From Allofrancisella inopinata (GTDB taxonomy: Bacteria; Pseudomonadota; Gammaproteobacteria; Francisellales; Francisellaceae): a stretch of 64,000 bases of DNA. The number at the start of each line of letters is the position of its first letter. Within the stretch, counting starts at the first letter, position 1. Below the pieces are notes generated by a model, which was not told the origin of the DNA, searched no databases, and saw only the letters and a list, made by a program, of their open reading frames with translations. The DNA lies in the NCBI RefSeq assembly GCF_012222965.1, contig NZ_CP038241.1, positions 1,116,001 through 1,180,000 of the forward strand. The letters are read 5' to 3'. Below are positions 9,980-18,471 of this stretch, one piece after another. The translations under genes and the position numbers were made by a program.

Positions 9980-10822
9980 ATGAACATAAAACAAACATAC
10001 GCTTCCCTTCTAGTAGGATTCATTTCAACAGCAACTTGCTTTAGCTTTGGCTTTTTTACAACTGTTTTTAAATATAATGGGCTTGAATTTTTTTATGCTT
10101 ATATTATATTTTCTATACTTTTATCTTATCCAATGAATTTGGTTGCTTTTTATATAGGCAAATTTCACCCAGAAATTAATACATACTCTAGTCTAGTAAA
10201 ATATATCATTGGTAGCTCAAAGTTTAGGTCTATTAGTATTTTATTTACAGGTACTATAGTTATATTGCTGACACTAATACTTTTCAATACTGCTACATAC
10301 CTATCAGATCTTATCAGCAGTGTTTACACAAATACTTTAGATGTTAGTACAAACTTAAACTTGACAGCGTTAAGTATTACATTTATCTGTATAACAATAC
10401 TCTTCGTCCCAGCTTTAAAGACAAAAAACTATATTAAAAGGTTTTTCAAAGCCTTAGCTTTTGCGGGCTTAATTCTAGTTATAACTACTGTTTTAATAAT
10501 TATATACACCTCACCACATAGTTTAATTGAATTTAAAAACTTCAATACCGCAGATAGCCAAATAAACACCTTAAACAACATGCTAGTAATGGCTTTAATT
10601 TACGCCATATTAAGTAACTTTATTTCTCTAGCACTTTATAAAAATGTGCTAAATACTATTAATATCAATTTTAATAATTTAAAAACTATTTCTTTTAGCA
10701 GTACCTTTTATAATGTAATATTTTCTTTACTAATTTGTATGTTTATATATGCTACTTTAGGAAACTATGGTATTTTTCTACAACCCATGGATGAGGTATG
10801 TCTAATCACTCTTTTAACTTAA
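9980..10822 (+). CDS. Transporter, N-terminal part (sodium:neurotransmitter-symporter-like), frame-split
   Basis: 280 residues with about eight hydrophobic helices. The chain stops after LGNYGIFLQPMDE in the short tail VCLITLLT, while an overlapping ORF in the -1 frame (10798-11325) continues with membrane helices. Joined, the two parts give about 450 residues and 11-12 helices, the size of a bacterial NSS-family transporter. The first-helix region, YASLLVGFISTATCFSFGFF followed by a YNGLEFFYAYI stretch, resembles the NSS start but lacks the usual GLGNIWRFP core, so it is divergent at best. I cannot tell a frameshift mutation from two interacting half-proteins. Family assignment is tentative. 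Confidence 0.5.
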   Translation: MNIKQTYASLLVGFISTATCFSFGFFTTVFKYNGLEFFYAYIIFSILLSYPMNLVAFYIGKFHPEINTYSSLVKYIIGSSKFRSISILFTGTIVILLTLILFNTATYLSDLISSVYTNTLDVSTNLNLTALSITFICITILFVPALKTKNYIKRFFKALAFAGLILVITTVLIIIYTSPHSLIEFKNFNTADSQINTLNNMLVMALIYAILSNFISLALYKNVLNTININFNNLKTISFSSTFYNVIFSLLICMFIYATLGNYGIFLQPMDEVCLITLLT

Positions 10823-11325
10823 TAAAGCAAAATTCTTTTATAGTTTATATCTTGCTTGAGACTACTTTTATTCTATTTAATTTAATTGTAATGATTTCGA
10901 TTCTAGTCTACATTACGAAAATAACTAACAAATTTTATATTAAGTTAGCAATTAGTATAATTGCTCTACTAATTACTACAAGCTTGATCCTTCAAGGCGT
11001 CGCACATGTTAGTTTTTCAAAAATGTTTACTCTTCACCTTCTTATAGCATTTATTTTCTTTTTTGATGTTTTTATAGTAGGCTGGATTTATGATGCACAA
11101 AAACTTAGTTACGAGATCCTAAAACATACAAACACAAAACTATCCCCTATGTTTAATATTATGCTAAGGATCATTATTCCTTTCGTTTGTTTATACACAG
11201 TAGCTGGCTATATCTTTGTGTGTAAATCAGTGATATTACAAACGTTAATAGCTGTAATTTTCATGATTATCTACATAACAACAGGTATAATATTCAACAA
11301 AGTTTTTAATAAGAGAAAGTTTTAA
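10798..11325 (+). CDS. Transporter, C-terminal part (NSS-like), frame-split
   Basis: 175 residues with about four to five membrane helices, overlapping the upstream ORF by 25 bp in the -1 frame. The stretch [20 protein letters not shown] followed by [17 protein letters not shown] resembles the last helices of NSS transporters, where a Gly-Trp pair and an arginine-led final helix with Pro are common. A stop codon (TGA, 10792-10794) lies two codons before the ATG, and GGATGAGG just upstream could act as a weak ribosome site. No slippery heptamer is present in the overlap, which argues against programmed frameshifting. Probably the second piece of a broken or split gene; rpiA starts one base after its stop. 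Confidence 0.45.
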   Translation: MSNHSFNLIKQNSFIVYILLETTFILFNLIVMISILVYITKITNKFYIKLAISIIALLITTSLILQGVAHVSFSKMFTLHLLIAFIFFFDVFIVGWIYDAQKLSYEILKHTNTKLSPMFNIMLRIIIPFVCLYTVAGYIFVCKSVILQTLIAVIFMIIYITTGIIFNKVFNKRKF

Positions 11326-11326
11326 T

Positions 11327-12001
11327 ATGTTCTTTAATAAAAAAAATAATCAAGACGAGTTAAAAAAGCTTGTAGCTATTGAAGCTGCTAAATTAATTAC
11401 TCCAAATATAACCCTAGGTATTGGCACAGGTAGTACAGTTAAGTTTCTTATAGAAGAGCTTGTTAACTATAAAAATAAAATTGCACACATAGTGTCTAGC
11501 TCCGAAGATACTACTGAAAAATTAAAGAAACTAGGCTTTGATGTAGTAGATCTTAACTACGCTGGGGAAATTGATTTATATATAGATGGTGCGGATGAAT
11601 GTAATGCTTATAAAGAGCTTATTAAAGGCGGGGGAGCTGCTTTGACACGTGAAAAAATATGCGTCGCTGCTGCAAAAAAATTCGTATGTATTATAGATGA
11701 GTCAAAAAAGGTTGAAATTTTAGGTAACTTTCCTTTACCAATAGAAGTAATACCTATGTCTAGAAGCTATGTGGCTAGAGAAATAGTAAAACTTGGTGGT
11801 CAGCCAGTCTACAGAGAACAGACTATCACAGATAATGGCAATATAATCTTAGATGTACATAACTTAAAAATTGATAACCCTATAGAGCTAGAAACTAAGC
11901 TTAACCAAATAACAGGAATTGTCACTAATGGTATTTTTGCATTAAAACCAGCTGATACTGTTATTATGGCTAAAAAAGATGGTGGGATCGGGATTTTTTA
12001 A
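11327..12001 (+). CDS. rpiA: RpiA, ribose-5-phosphate isomerase A
   Basis: Interconverts ribose 5-phosphate and ribulose 5-phosphate in the pentose phosphate pathway; cytoplasmic. The 224 residues match RpiA. Family motifs are clear: GIGTGSTV for the phosphate loop, DGADE with the catalytic aspartates, and [11 protein letters not shown] containing the conserved lysine and glutamate. It begins one base after the stop of the split transporter ORF, so it is the last gene of the plus-strand run and ends 6 bp from a convergent gene. Confidence 0.97.
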   Translation: MFFNKKNNQDELKKLVAIEAAKLITPNITLGIGTGSTVKFLIEELVNYKNKIAHIVSSSEDTTEKLKKLGFDVVDLNYAGEIDLYIDGADECNAYKELIKGGGAALTREKICVAAAKKFVCIIDESKKVEILGNFPLPIEVIPMSRSYVAREIVKLGGQPVYREQTITDNGNIILDVHNLKIDNPIELETKLNQITGIVTNGIFALKPADTVIMAKKDGGIGIF

Positions 12002-12006
12002 AGTAT

Positions 12007-13272
12007 TTAAGTCTCCAAGAGCCATTCCAAATAAGAATCGTCTTTTTTAAATATAGCATTATCTGTAGCACGCTTCTGAGGGAGAATCTTAAACAAACGC
12101 TCTTTAAACTCAGGGGTATCAAAATACTTAAATAATTCGGTAACTGTCATTTGCATCTTTTCAACACAAAAAAAATCTTCAATATCCATATGACATTTAA
12201 TTATAGATTTTTTTGGATAAAGTGGCCCAATTTCTCTTATATTAGGATTTACATAATTTCTTTCTATATTAAATGCTTTTGCTCTTAAGTCTCTATAAGA
12301 TAGGAGGCGATTATCTTTAAACATTAAATAACGAAGTTCTCTATACTTATCAGAATTTAATAACTTAAGTAGTTTCTCACCCATTGAAGTAGTATGTTTG
12401 GGATGGAAAAAACCGCTTTTTTGTTTTATACAAGCAATTTTGCATAATCTAGAAAGTTCTTGAGATGAATCAAATTTAGTATTTGTGTCGATTAGAGTTA
12501 TTTTTTCTTGGTTTGTGCTGGAATTTTCTTTGTAGGAATCCACCAAGTCTTGTCTAAGCAACATAAGTAACTCATTGTGTTGTAACATTGGAGATTTTTC
12601 TATTATTGAGCGCCTTTGTTTTCTAGTATCCTCATTTGGTTTAAATGTAAAAGCTTTTCCTTTAAAACCAGAGCCTAGGCTTGGTTTTATTGTCTCTTTA
12701 CATTCCCTCATTCGGAGCTGACCGGTGCTATTCCACCACCATTGTTCTTTATAATAAAATTCATGTTTTCTTTCGTTAGGAAGATTTATTAATCTCTCAT
12801 GTAATGATGCGAAGAAGACGTCTGAAGGTGGTTGATTATCTTCTAATATTATTGCTGTCTCTTTAGATAAATCATACCCGCAAATAATTATAGCTTTATC
12901 ACCACTTTCACCATAAAAAGAGTTTCTTTCGACCCCACCACATAAAAGTAAAGGTATACTTTCATTAATATTCTCTTCTACTACTCTTAGGAAATCATAA
13001 AAATTTTGACAATCATGCTCCTGAGTATCATATCCAAGTAAGCGTCCTATTTCAAGTATTTGCCTCCTTTCTAACAGTTCACCTTGGATAGAACCTAAAT
13101 ATTTTCTAGAGATTTCTCGTATTGATAAAGGAAACTTTTTATCTTTATGGAGAGGGATGATCTCAGTCCACTTGTTTTGCTCAACAAAATAATTATCAAT
13201 ACAAGCTATAGCAGCGGTTTTATAGTTAAAACCAGGGTTCAATATAGGTTGCATACGCAATGATTTTATCAT
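12007..13272 (-). CDS. Unrecognised cytosolic protein, possible inactive papain-like fold
   Basis: 421 residues with no signal peptide and no membrane segment. Not recognised. The N-terminal 170 residues look like a papain or C39-type fold: an early Gln-Pro followed by GFNYKTAAIACIDNYF where a catalytic Cys helix would sit, and later SGDKAIIICGYD where such enzymes usually have a Gly-His-hydrophobic strand. Here the Cys position reads Tyr (with a Cys six residues later) and the His position reads Lys, so if the fold is right the enzyme may be inactive. The C-terminal 250 residues are charged and helical, with no repeats. It is monocistronic, convergent with rpiA. The fold is my inference; the function is unknown. 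Confidence 0.7.
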   Translation of the reverse strand: MIKSLRMQPILNPGFNYKTAAIACIDNYFVEQNKWTEIIPLHKDKKFPLSIREISRKYLGSIQGELLERRQILEIGRLLGYDTQEHDCQNFYDFLRVVEENINESIPLLLCGGVERNSFYGESGDKAIIICGYDLSKETAIILEDNQPPSDVFFASLHERLINLPNERKHEFYYKEQWWWNSTGQLRMRECKETIKPSLGSGFKGKAFTFKPNEDTRKQRRSIIEKSPMLQHNELLMLLRQDLVDSYKENSSTNQEKITLIDTNTKFDSSQELSRLCKIACIKQKSGFFHPKHTTSMGEKLLKLLNSDKYRELRYLMFKDNRLLSYRDLRAKAFNIERNYVNPNIREIGPLYPKKSIIKCHMDIEDFFCVEKMQMTVTELFKYFDTPEFKERLFKILPQKRATDNAIFKKDDSYLEWLLET

Positions 13273-13459
13273 ATTAAAAATTTCAAATTAGGCTAACTTT
13301 TAAAAAATTCTAACATTTAAAATAACTTAAGTAAAGTATAATTTTTATTTTAATGAAACCGTGGCATTGGTTTAATAACTAAAAGTTTATTGAGTGCTAA
13401 TTTTTATTAAAAAAAATATATGATAATTTTTTTAGTATTCTGCCTCTAGAGTTGAGTTG

Positions 13460-14152
13460 TTATTTGCTAACAACTTTTTTAATTAACAAAGGCACCGTCG
13501 CTAATATTCCTAAAATACTTAAAGCCACTATAAGTTCTTTGTCTAAAAAACTTCCATCATGAGTACTTAGTTTCTGACTAACATAGGTACCAATCCATAC
13601 ATATATAAATGTAATTGGAATAATGCCAATCAAAGTGGTAAAAAAGAAAATACTATTTTTAACTTTTAAAATTCCAGCTAAAATATTTGGTACAAAAAAC
13701 GGTATAGGTAGCAATCTTGCTAAAAATAGTACTGTAATAGGATGGCTCTCTACTATACCTTTAAACTTAGATATTAGCTTATATCTAGGGTTTTTAGAGA
13801 CTTCTCCCCAACTATATTTTATAAACATAAAAGCTAACATACCACCAGTTGTAGCAGATACTAAAGATATAATAAAACCAAACCACAAACCAAAAAACAA
13901 ACCGGCTAATATTTTTAAAGCTGGTTTTATTGGTATAGAGAAAAAAACTGTTAATACATAAATACACCCAAACATGAAAATAGCTTTTGTGAAGTGAAGA
14001 TCTACATAACTTTTAAAATTTTTATATATACCTACAAGCTCATCAAAAGAAGAATATTTAGACCCATTAAATAAAAAAAATAAAACTAACCCTCCTACAA
14101 GAAATAGTAGTAAAAGAAACCTTTTAAAAAAAGTTAAATAATGAGAATTCAC
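13460..14152 (-). CDS. TVP38/TMEM64 (DedA-related, VTT-domain) membrane protein
   Basis: 230 residues with about six hydrophobic segments: an N-terminal helix at about 8-26, then the VTT/SNARE-associated Golgi domain. The domain motif is visible as LKILAGLFFGLWFGFIISLVS and the re-entrant segment FLARLLPIPFFVPNILAG, with the arginine and prolines typical of this family. Members are thought to move lipids or ions across the inner membrane; the substrate here is not known. It stands alone between a hypothetical gene and rplT on the same strand, 57 bp from rplT, so transcription from the ribosomal operon into it is possible. Confidence 0.85.
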   Translation of the reverse strand: MNSHYLTFFKRFLLLLFLVGGLVLFFLFNGSKYSSFDELVGIYKNFKSYVDLHFTKAIFMFGCIYVLTVFFSIPIKPALKILAGLFFGLWFGFIISLVSATTGGMLAFMFIKYSWGEVSKNPRYKLISKFKGIVESHPITVLFLARLLPIPFFVPNILAGILKVKNSIFFFTTLIGIIPITFIYVWIGTYVSQKLSTHDGSFLDKELIVALSILGILATVPLLIKKVVSK

Positions 14153-14209
14153 AAAATAGGATTACTATAGAAAAAAGTTAATTCAGATAATAAAAATATA
14201 AACTCAGAA

Positions 14210-14566
14210 CTAAGCTAACGCGGCTTTTGCTTTTTCAACTACAACAGCAAAAGCATCTTTGTTGTATACTGCTAGTTCAGCTAGTGCTTTTCTATCTAGC
14301 TCAACACCAGCTTTATTTAAGCCATTTATTAATTGGCTATAGCTCATATCGTACTGTCTTGCTGCGGCATTGATACGAACAATCCATAAAGATCTAAATG
14401 TTCTTTTCTTAACTTTACGATCTCTATAAGCATATTGACCTGCTTTAATTACAGCCTGTTTAGCTACTCTATATACTCTTGAGCGAGCTCCATAGTAACC
14501 TTTTGCTTGCTTTAAAACTTTCTTATGACGTGCACGCGCTGTTACGCCTCTTTTTACTCTTGACAT
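14210..14566 (-). CDS. rplT: Ribosomal protein L20
   Basis: 118 residues, the standard length, beginning [19 protein letters not shown]. Contains the very basic N-terminal extension that threads into 23S rRNA, the GYYGARSR motif, and the globular C-terminal domain. Binds 23S rRNA early in 50S assembly; in other gammaproteobacteria it also represses translation of rpmI. Last gene of the thrS-infC-rpmI-rplT set, 37 bp after rpmI. Confidence 0.99.
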   Translation of the reverse strand: MSRVKRGVTARARHKKVLKQAKGYYGARSRVYRVAKQAVIKAGQYAYRDRKVKKRTFRSLWIVRINAAARQYDMSYSQLINGLNKAGVELDRKALAELAVYNKDAFAVVVEKAKAALA

Positions 14567-14603
14567 AATCTAATTCTCCACTTTAAAAATTTTATACACA
14601 AAC

Positions 14604-14801
14604 CTAAGCATAAGGCATCTGTTGAACTAAACTAGCAGTATCAACTTTAGCTACTTGATTCATACCTCTTAAATGACGTTTTCTTTTAGTTGTCATCTTG
14701 GTATTGATATGAGCACGATTTGCACAACGGTGTTTAAAACCACCTTTACCTGTCTTTTTAAAGCGTTTAGCTGCACCACTTTTTGTTTTTAACTTTGGCA
14801 T
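14604..14801 (-). CDS. rpmI: Ribosomal protein L35
   Basis: 65 residues, beginning [18 protein letters not shown], highly basic, ending in the [14 protein letters not shown] stretch; a complete match to the L35 family pattern. Component of the 50S subunit. Lies between infC (33 bp) and rplT (37 bp) in the usual order, so it is part of the same transcript. Confidence 0.98.
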   Translation of the reverse strand: MPKLKTKSGAAKRFKKTGKGGFKHRCANRAHINTKMTTKRKRHLRGMNQVAKVDTASLVQQMPYA

Positions 14802-14834
14802 ATTTAAATACTCCGCATTGTTAAGTTATTTTTA

Positions 14835-15359
14835 TTACATCTGTTTTTTCTTTGGTCCTAAAACCATTATCATCTGGCGACCTTCCACTTTAGGTTGGTG
14901 TTCCACTACGCTATGTTCAGCTGCATCATTTGCCATACGGTTAAGCATTTCAACACCTAACTCTTTATGTGACATCTCTCTACCTCTAAATCTAAGCGTA
15001 ACTTTTACTTTATCGCCTTTTTCTAGGAACTTAATCAGGTTGCGTAGTTTTACCTGATAGTCTCCTACATCAGTTACAGGTCTAAGTTTTATTTCCTTGA
15101 TCTGCATCTGCTTTTGGTTCTTTTTAGCTTGTGCTTTTTTCTTACTCTGTTCAAATAAGTGTTTACCATAGTCCATCAAACGACAAACTGGTGGCTTAGC
15201 ATTTGCTACCATTTCAACCAAATCAACATTAGCCGCTTCAGCCAATGCTAAAGCTTCATTGATAGATACAACTCCAATTTGCTGGCCATCAACTCCTATT
15301 AAACGCACCTCTTTAGCTTTTATTTGCTCATTTATAGGTGCTTTTTTTTCCGCTTTAAT
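14835..15359 (-). CDS. infC: Translation initiation factor IF-3, starting at an AUU codon
   Basis: Binds the 30S subunit, prevents subunit joining and checks start-codon pairing. An internal GTG at 15308 would omit the conserved N-terminus. Reading upstream in frame adds 17 residues (about [17 protein letters not shown]) ending at an ATT codon at 15357-15359, preceded by a strong GGAGG ribosome site (15369-15373) with nine bases between. The resulting 174 residues align with the normal IF-3 N-terminus (an NEQI-x-A-KEVRLIG pattern). Both domains are complete, including [11 protein letters not shown] in the linker and the C-terminal FRGREMSH. Rare AUU starts in infC are the known basis of autoregulation in enterobacteria; the same is likely here. 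21 bp after thrS. Confidence 0.95.
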   Translation of the reverse strand: MKAEKKAPINEQIKAKEVRLIGVDGQQIGVVSINEALALAEAANVDLVEMVANAKPPVCRLMDYGKHLFEQSKKKAQAKKNQKQMQIKEIKLRPVTDVGDYQVKLRNLIKFLEKGDKVKVTLRFRGREMSHKELGVEMLNRMANDAAEHSVVEHQPKVEGRQMIMVLGPKKKQM

Positions 15360-15373
15360 AACTATTTTCCTCC
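15357..15373 (-). promoter_or_regulatory. infC ribosome site with AUU start codon
   Basis: GGAGG at 15369-15373 is followed after nine bases by ATT at 15357-15359, read on the minus strand. No ATG, GTG or TTG occurs at this spot in frame. An in-frame ATA six bases upstream of the ATT would sit only three bases from the ribosome site, too close to be used. The arrangement matches the discriminating start codon used for IF-3 autoregulation in other gammaproteobacteria. Confidence 0.85.
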
Positions 15374-15380
15374 AAGAAAA

Positions 15381-17285
15381 TTATTTTTTTATTTCTACCT
15401 GTTCTTTTAAGAAAACACAAAAATCCTCCATTGACATTTGTCCTAGAGTTTCACCATTATGTTTTCTCACAGTTACAATATTTTGCTCTAACTCGTTTTT
15501 ACCAAGAACTACCAGGTAAGGAACACGCAACAGAGTATGCTCACGTATTTTAAACCCTATTTTCTCATTTCTCAAGTCTATTTTCACCCTAAAGCCTCTT
15601 TTTTCAAGAGCTTCAAACACATGACTACAATATTCATCTTGCTGATTACTAATTCCCATCACAACAACCTGAGCTGGAGCTAACCATAACGGTAAATTAC
15701 CAGCATAATGCTCTATTAACATACCTATAAACCTTTCTAGAGAGCCAACTATTGCTCTATGTAACATTATCGGAGTTTGTTTATCACCATTGTTATCAAT
15801 ATAGGTTGACCCTAATCTTTGCGGCATTGAGAAATCCACTTGTATTGTTCCACACTGCCAACTTCTACCAATAGCATCTTTTAAGTGAAATTCTATTTTA
15901 GGACCATAAAAAGCACCTTCTCCTGGCAATAATGTATATTTAACATCATTTCCTTGTAAAGCATTTTTTAAAATCTGCTCGGATTTATCCCATATTTCAT
16001 CACTACCAATTCTATTATCAGGTCTTAAAGCTATTTTTACTTCAAAATCATCAAAACCAAAATCTTTATAAACTTCAAAGCATTGTTTTACCATTAAACT
16101 AACTTCGCTTTCAACCTGTTCAGCTGTACAAAAAACATGTCCATCATCCTGAGTAAAGCTTCTGACTCTAAGTAGCCCATGTAAAGATCCAGATGGCTCA
16201 TTTCTATGTACCACACCAAACTCTGCCATTCTTACAGGTAAATCCCTATAGCTGTGTAACTTGGTATTATAAACTTGCACGCACATAGGACAATTCATAG
16301 GTCTAATTGCAAAATCTTTATTCTCTGATTTTGTTGCAAACATGTTTTCAGCATATTTAGAAGCGTGCCCCGATTTTTCCCACAAACTAAAATCCGCTAT
16401 CAACGGTGTACGTATCTCTTTACAACCATATTTGTTGTTAGATTTCCTCATATAGTCTTCTACTTCACGCCAAATCCTAACACCATTATCATGCCAGAAT
16501 GCAATCCCAGGGGACTCTTCTTGAAAATGAAATAAATCTAAAGCTTTACCAATTTTACGATGATCACGCTTTTCTGCTTCTTCAAGCATGTGTAAATATT
16601 GGTCTAGCTCTTCTTTAGTTGCCCAACATGTACCATAAATTCTTGTTAGCATTTCATTATTAGCGTCACCACGCCAATATGCTCCTGCTATTTTAGTTAA
16701 TTTAAAAGCTTTTAGCATGGAAGTATTTGGAATATGTGGACCTCTACACAAATCACTAAAGTCACCTTGAGTATAAATCTTTAAATTCTCGTCAACAATG
16801 TTATTAATTATCTCAACCTTATAACTTTCATTTTGTGAATTGAAAAAATCTATAGCTTCTTGTTTTGAAACCACCCTATAATCAATTGGTATAGATCTCT
16901 TAACAAGCTCTTTCATTTTGTTTTCTATTTTTTCAAGATCAGACTCACCAAGAGATTCTTTGAAAGAAAAGTCGTAATAAAAACCGTTCTCTACTACTGG
17001 ACCTATAGTTACCTGCGTTTCAGGATATAGTTGTTTAACAGCATGAGCTAGCAAATGAGCACAAGAGTGGCGTAATATCTCTAATCCTTGAGTGTCTGTT
17101 AGAGTAACGAGCTTTACTTTACTATCTGTAGTTATACCATCCTTAGCATCTCTTAACTGCTCATCAACATAAGCAGCAACTGTGACTTTTGCTAAACTTG
17201 GGGATATAGATTTAGCTATTTGTAATGAATTAACCCCTTTTTCAAATTCTCTAATCGAGTTATCAGGAAATGTAATTTTTATCAT
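15381..17285 (-). CDS. thrS: Threonyl-tRNA synthetase
   Basis: Charges tRNA-Thr; class II synthetase. I set the start at the ATG at 17285 (634 residues) because AAGAAG precedes it at a usable distance and the protein then begins MIKITFPDNS, as in the family; the upstream in-frame ATG at 17327 has no ribosome site. Order of domains: TGS (1-60), the editing domain with HSCAHLLAHAVKQLYP, the catalytic core with the zinc ligand in MNCPMC and class II motifs (RMAEFGVVHRNEPSGSLHGL), and the anticodon-binding domain (LAPAQVVVMGIS...). First gene of the operon with infC, rpmI and rplT. No T-box is seen in the leader. Confidence 0.98.
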   Translation of the reverse strand: MIKITFPDNSIREFEKGVNSLQIAKSISPSLAKVTVAAYVDEQLRDAKDGITTDSKVKLVTLTDTQGLEILRHSCAHLLAHAVKQLYPETQVTIGPVVENGFYYDFSFKESLGESDLEKIENKMKELVKRSIPIDYRVVSKQEAIDFFNSQNESYKVEIINNIVDENLKIYTQGDFSDLCRGPHIPNTSMLKAFKLTKIAGAYWRGDANNEMLTRIYGTCWATKEELDQYLHMLEEAEKRDHRKIGKALDLFHFQEESPGIAFWHDNGVRIWREVEDYMRKSNNKYGCKEIRTPLIADFSLWEKSGHASKYAENMFATKSENKDFAIRPMNCPMCVQVYNTKLHSYRDLPVRMAEFGVVHRNEPSGSLHGLLRVRSFTQDDGHVFCTAEQVESEVSLMVKQCFEVYKDFGFDDFEVKIALRPDNRIGSDEIWDKSEQILKNALQGNDVKYTLLPGEGAFYGPKIEFHLKDAIGRSWQCGTIQVDFSMPQRLGSTYIDNNGDKQTPIMLHRAIVGSLERFIGMLIEHYAGNLPLWLAPAQVVVMGISNQQDEYCSHVFEALEKRGFRVKIDLRNEKIGFKIREHTLLRVPYLVVLGKNELEQNIVTVRKHNGETLGQMSMEDFCVFLKEQVEIKK

Positions 17286-17605
17286 AATTGTTTTCTTCTT
17301 ATTTTTATAAAAATGGTCACCAATCAAACATGAAAATTAATTATATTATATAGGTATGATTATGTAAATTTTTATAAACTATATGTGCAAAATTTTAACT
17401 CAACAAAATTTATAAATACTATCTAATACCATATTTGCCAATAGCCACTGCTATTGCCTGCACATCAAAAACTTAAATTAGTCATAAACTCCTTTGGGAT
17501 AAATGCAACAATTTATGTTGGAATTGGTATAAAGTGTTAAAACCCAGAAAAGCACTGCTTTTCATAAGTTTCTGAAGAAAAAGAAAGGTTATTGAGTACA
17601 TATAT
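17286..17605. other. Intergenic region with two hairpins and a dispersed repeat (possible small MITE-like element)
   Basis: 320 bp with no gene. CAATAGC-CACT-GCTATTG forms a 7-bp hairpin at 17440-17457, and GAAAAGC-ACT-GCTTTTC another at 17547-17563. Bases 17511-17544 are the reverse complement of a near copy at 367-400. The stretch from about 17426 (ATACCA) to 17530 (TGGTAT) has short inverted ends and could be a roughly 105-bp non-autonomous element, but only six bases at the ends are exact. The thrS promoter should also be near 17330-17400 and is not obvious. Confidence 0.35.
17511..17544 (-). repeat. Dispersed 34-bp repeat, copy 2
   Basis: Reverse-complement partner of 367-400. Lies at one end of a hairpin-rich intergenic stretch upstream of thrS, next to the short terminal ATACCA/TGGTAT pair described for 17286-17605. 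Confidence 0.6.
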
Positions 17606-18088
17606 ATGCTAAACACACTACTAAAAACTTTTATACTTGGCTATGATACTTTCCATAAAATACCTAAAAAGTGTGTTATGAGCTTAAAATCTAGAGCAAT
17701 ATCATTTTTCATACTCACTTTAACAGCATCTTCTATAGTAACCTTATTTATTAAACTTATGGGGCTAAGCTTTACAAAAGAAAATTTAGGCAATTTACTC
17801 ACAGCAGTATCAATTACTTCTGGATTCAATCTACGCACTGTTATGAATATAAGCTCGTCAAAAAACATAAAAAATCAACCTGGTTTTAAAACATTAGAGT
17901 TTTTCATAACAATATCTAACCTAGCAACGTACATAACGTTCTTATCATATATAGGATTAACATTAGCTAGTGACAAGGTATTTAAGATCGTATCAACAAA
18001 CACTTATGCTTCTTTTTTATTATGTTTTTTTACTATACTGAGTATTGCATTTATACCTTTTTTGATAATTATAATTAAAGATTATTAA
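17606..18088 (+). CDS. Small membrane protein, unrecognised
   Basis: 160 residues with about three membrane helices (roughly 28-50, 93-120 and 132-157) and a short basic N-terminus (KIPKKCVMSLKSR). No known domain is recognised. The ribosome site is weak. Flanked by accessory DNA: a repeat-bearing intergenic region upstream and an ankyrin gene downstream, both without conserved neighbours, so it may be lineage-specific. Codon use and base composition look like the surroundings. Expression is not assured. Confidence 0.6.
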   Translation: MLNTLLKTFILGYDTFHKIPKKCVMSLKSRAISFFILTLTASSIVTLFIKLMGLSFTKENLGNLLTAVSITSGFNLRTVMNISSSKNIKNQPGFKTLEFFITISNLATYITFLSYIGLTLASDKVFKIVSTNTYASFLLCFFTILSIAFIPFLIIIIKDY

Positions 18089-18467
18089 TTGCATAAAACT
18101 GTAAGATTAATAGCAATAGCCAATCTTGATAGTAATTTCTTTTTTTATGAAGTTTTTTGAAAAGAGAAAAAGATAATAAGCGTTAATTATTCAACTTTTA
18201 AATCGCTCTCTCTAAGTTTACAAATAATTTAAAGATTGTACCAAGTGTAGCATTTCTAAGTATAGGATATTAAAAAATAATATTTTTTATATTTTTTTAT
18301 ATTTATTTTATATATAGTTTACTTATAAAATAATATCTTGACTTTGATATAATGCAGCCAATTATAATTAATGAGCTAGAACGATTATTACTATAAGTTA
18401 TTAAAGGCTAACTCAAAGTTTAAGCCTATTAGGAGTTCTGAAAAATGTTAACTTGGGATAAAACACC
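18089..18467. other. Upstream region of the ankyrin gene: AT-rich, promoter and leader
   Basis: 379 bp. The first 250 bp are AT-rich with no gene seen. An extended -10 promoter (TG, one base, TATAAT; 18345-18353) is followed by a leader of about 105 bases. The leader holds a hairpin formed by AGGCT near 18405 and AGCCT near 18424, a ribosome site AGGAG (18431-18434 and the base before), and the eight-codon ORF at 18445. Confidence 0.45.
18345..18353 (+). promoter_or_regulatory. Extended -10 promoter element for the ankyrin gene
   Basis: TGATATAAT matches the extended -10 consensus (TG, one base, TATAAT). No good -35 hexamer stands 17 bases upstream (ATAAAA), which is common for extended -10 promoters. 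It lies about 115 bp before the ankyrin start codon on the same strand, and no other gene intervenes. Very AT-rich DNA makes chance matches likely, so this is a modest call. Confidence 0.45.
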
Positions 18468-18471
18468 ATGA
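18445..18471 (+). CDS. Eight-codon upstream ORF overlapping the ankyrin start (possible leader peptide)
   Basis: ATG at 18445 with AGGAG ten bases upstream reads MLTWDKTP and stops at TGA (18469-18471), which overlaps the ankyrin ATG (18468-18470) as ATGA. The ankyrin gene has no separate strong ribosome site, so it may be translated by coupling from this mini-ORF. The alternative is that the mini-ORF is accidental and the AGGAG serves the ankyrin ATG poorly from afar. The peptide has no run of one amino acid, so an attenuator is not indicated. Confidence 0.4.
   Translation: MLTWDKTP

Noticed and set aside
10798-10822. Programmed -1 frameshifting between the two transporter ORFs
   Set aside because: No X-XXY-YYZ slippery heptamer is in the overlap, and no pseudoknot-like structure follows.
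14818-15057. A 79-codon plus-strand frame opposite infC
   Set aside because: Antisense shadow of infC with low-complexity Ser/Leu-rich translation and no support.
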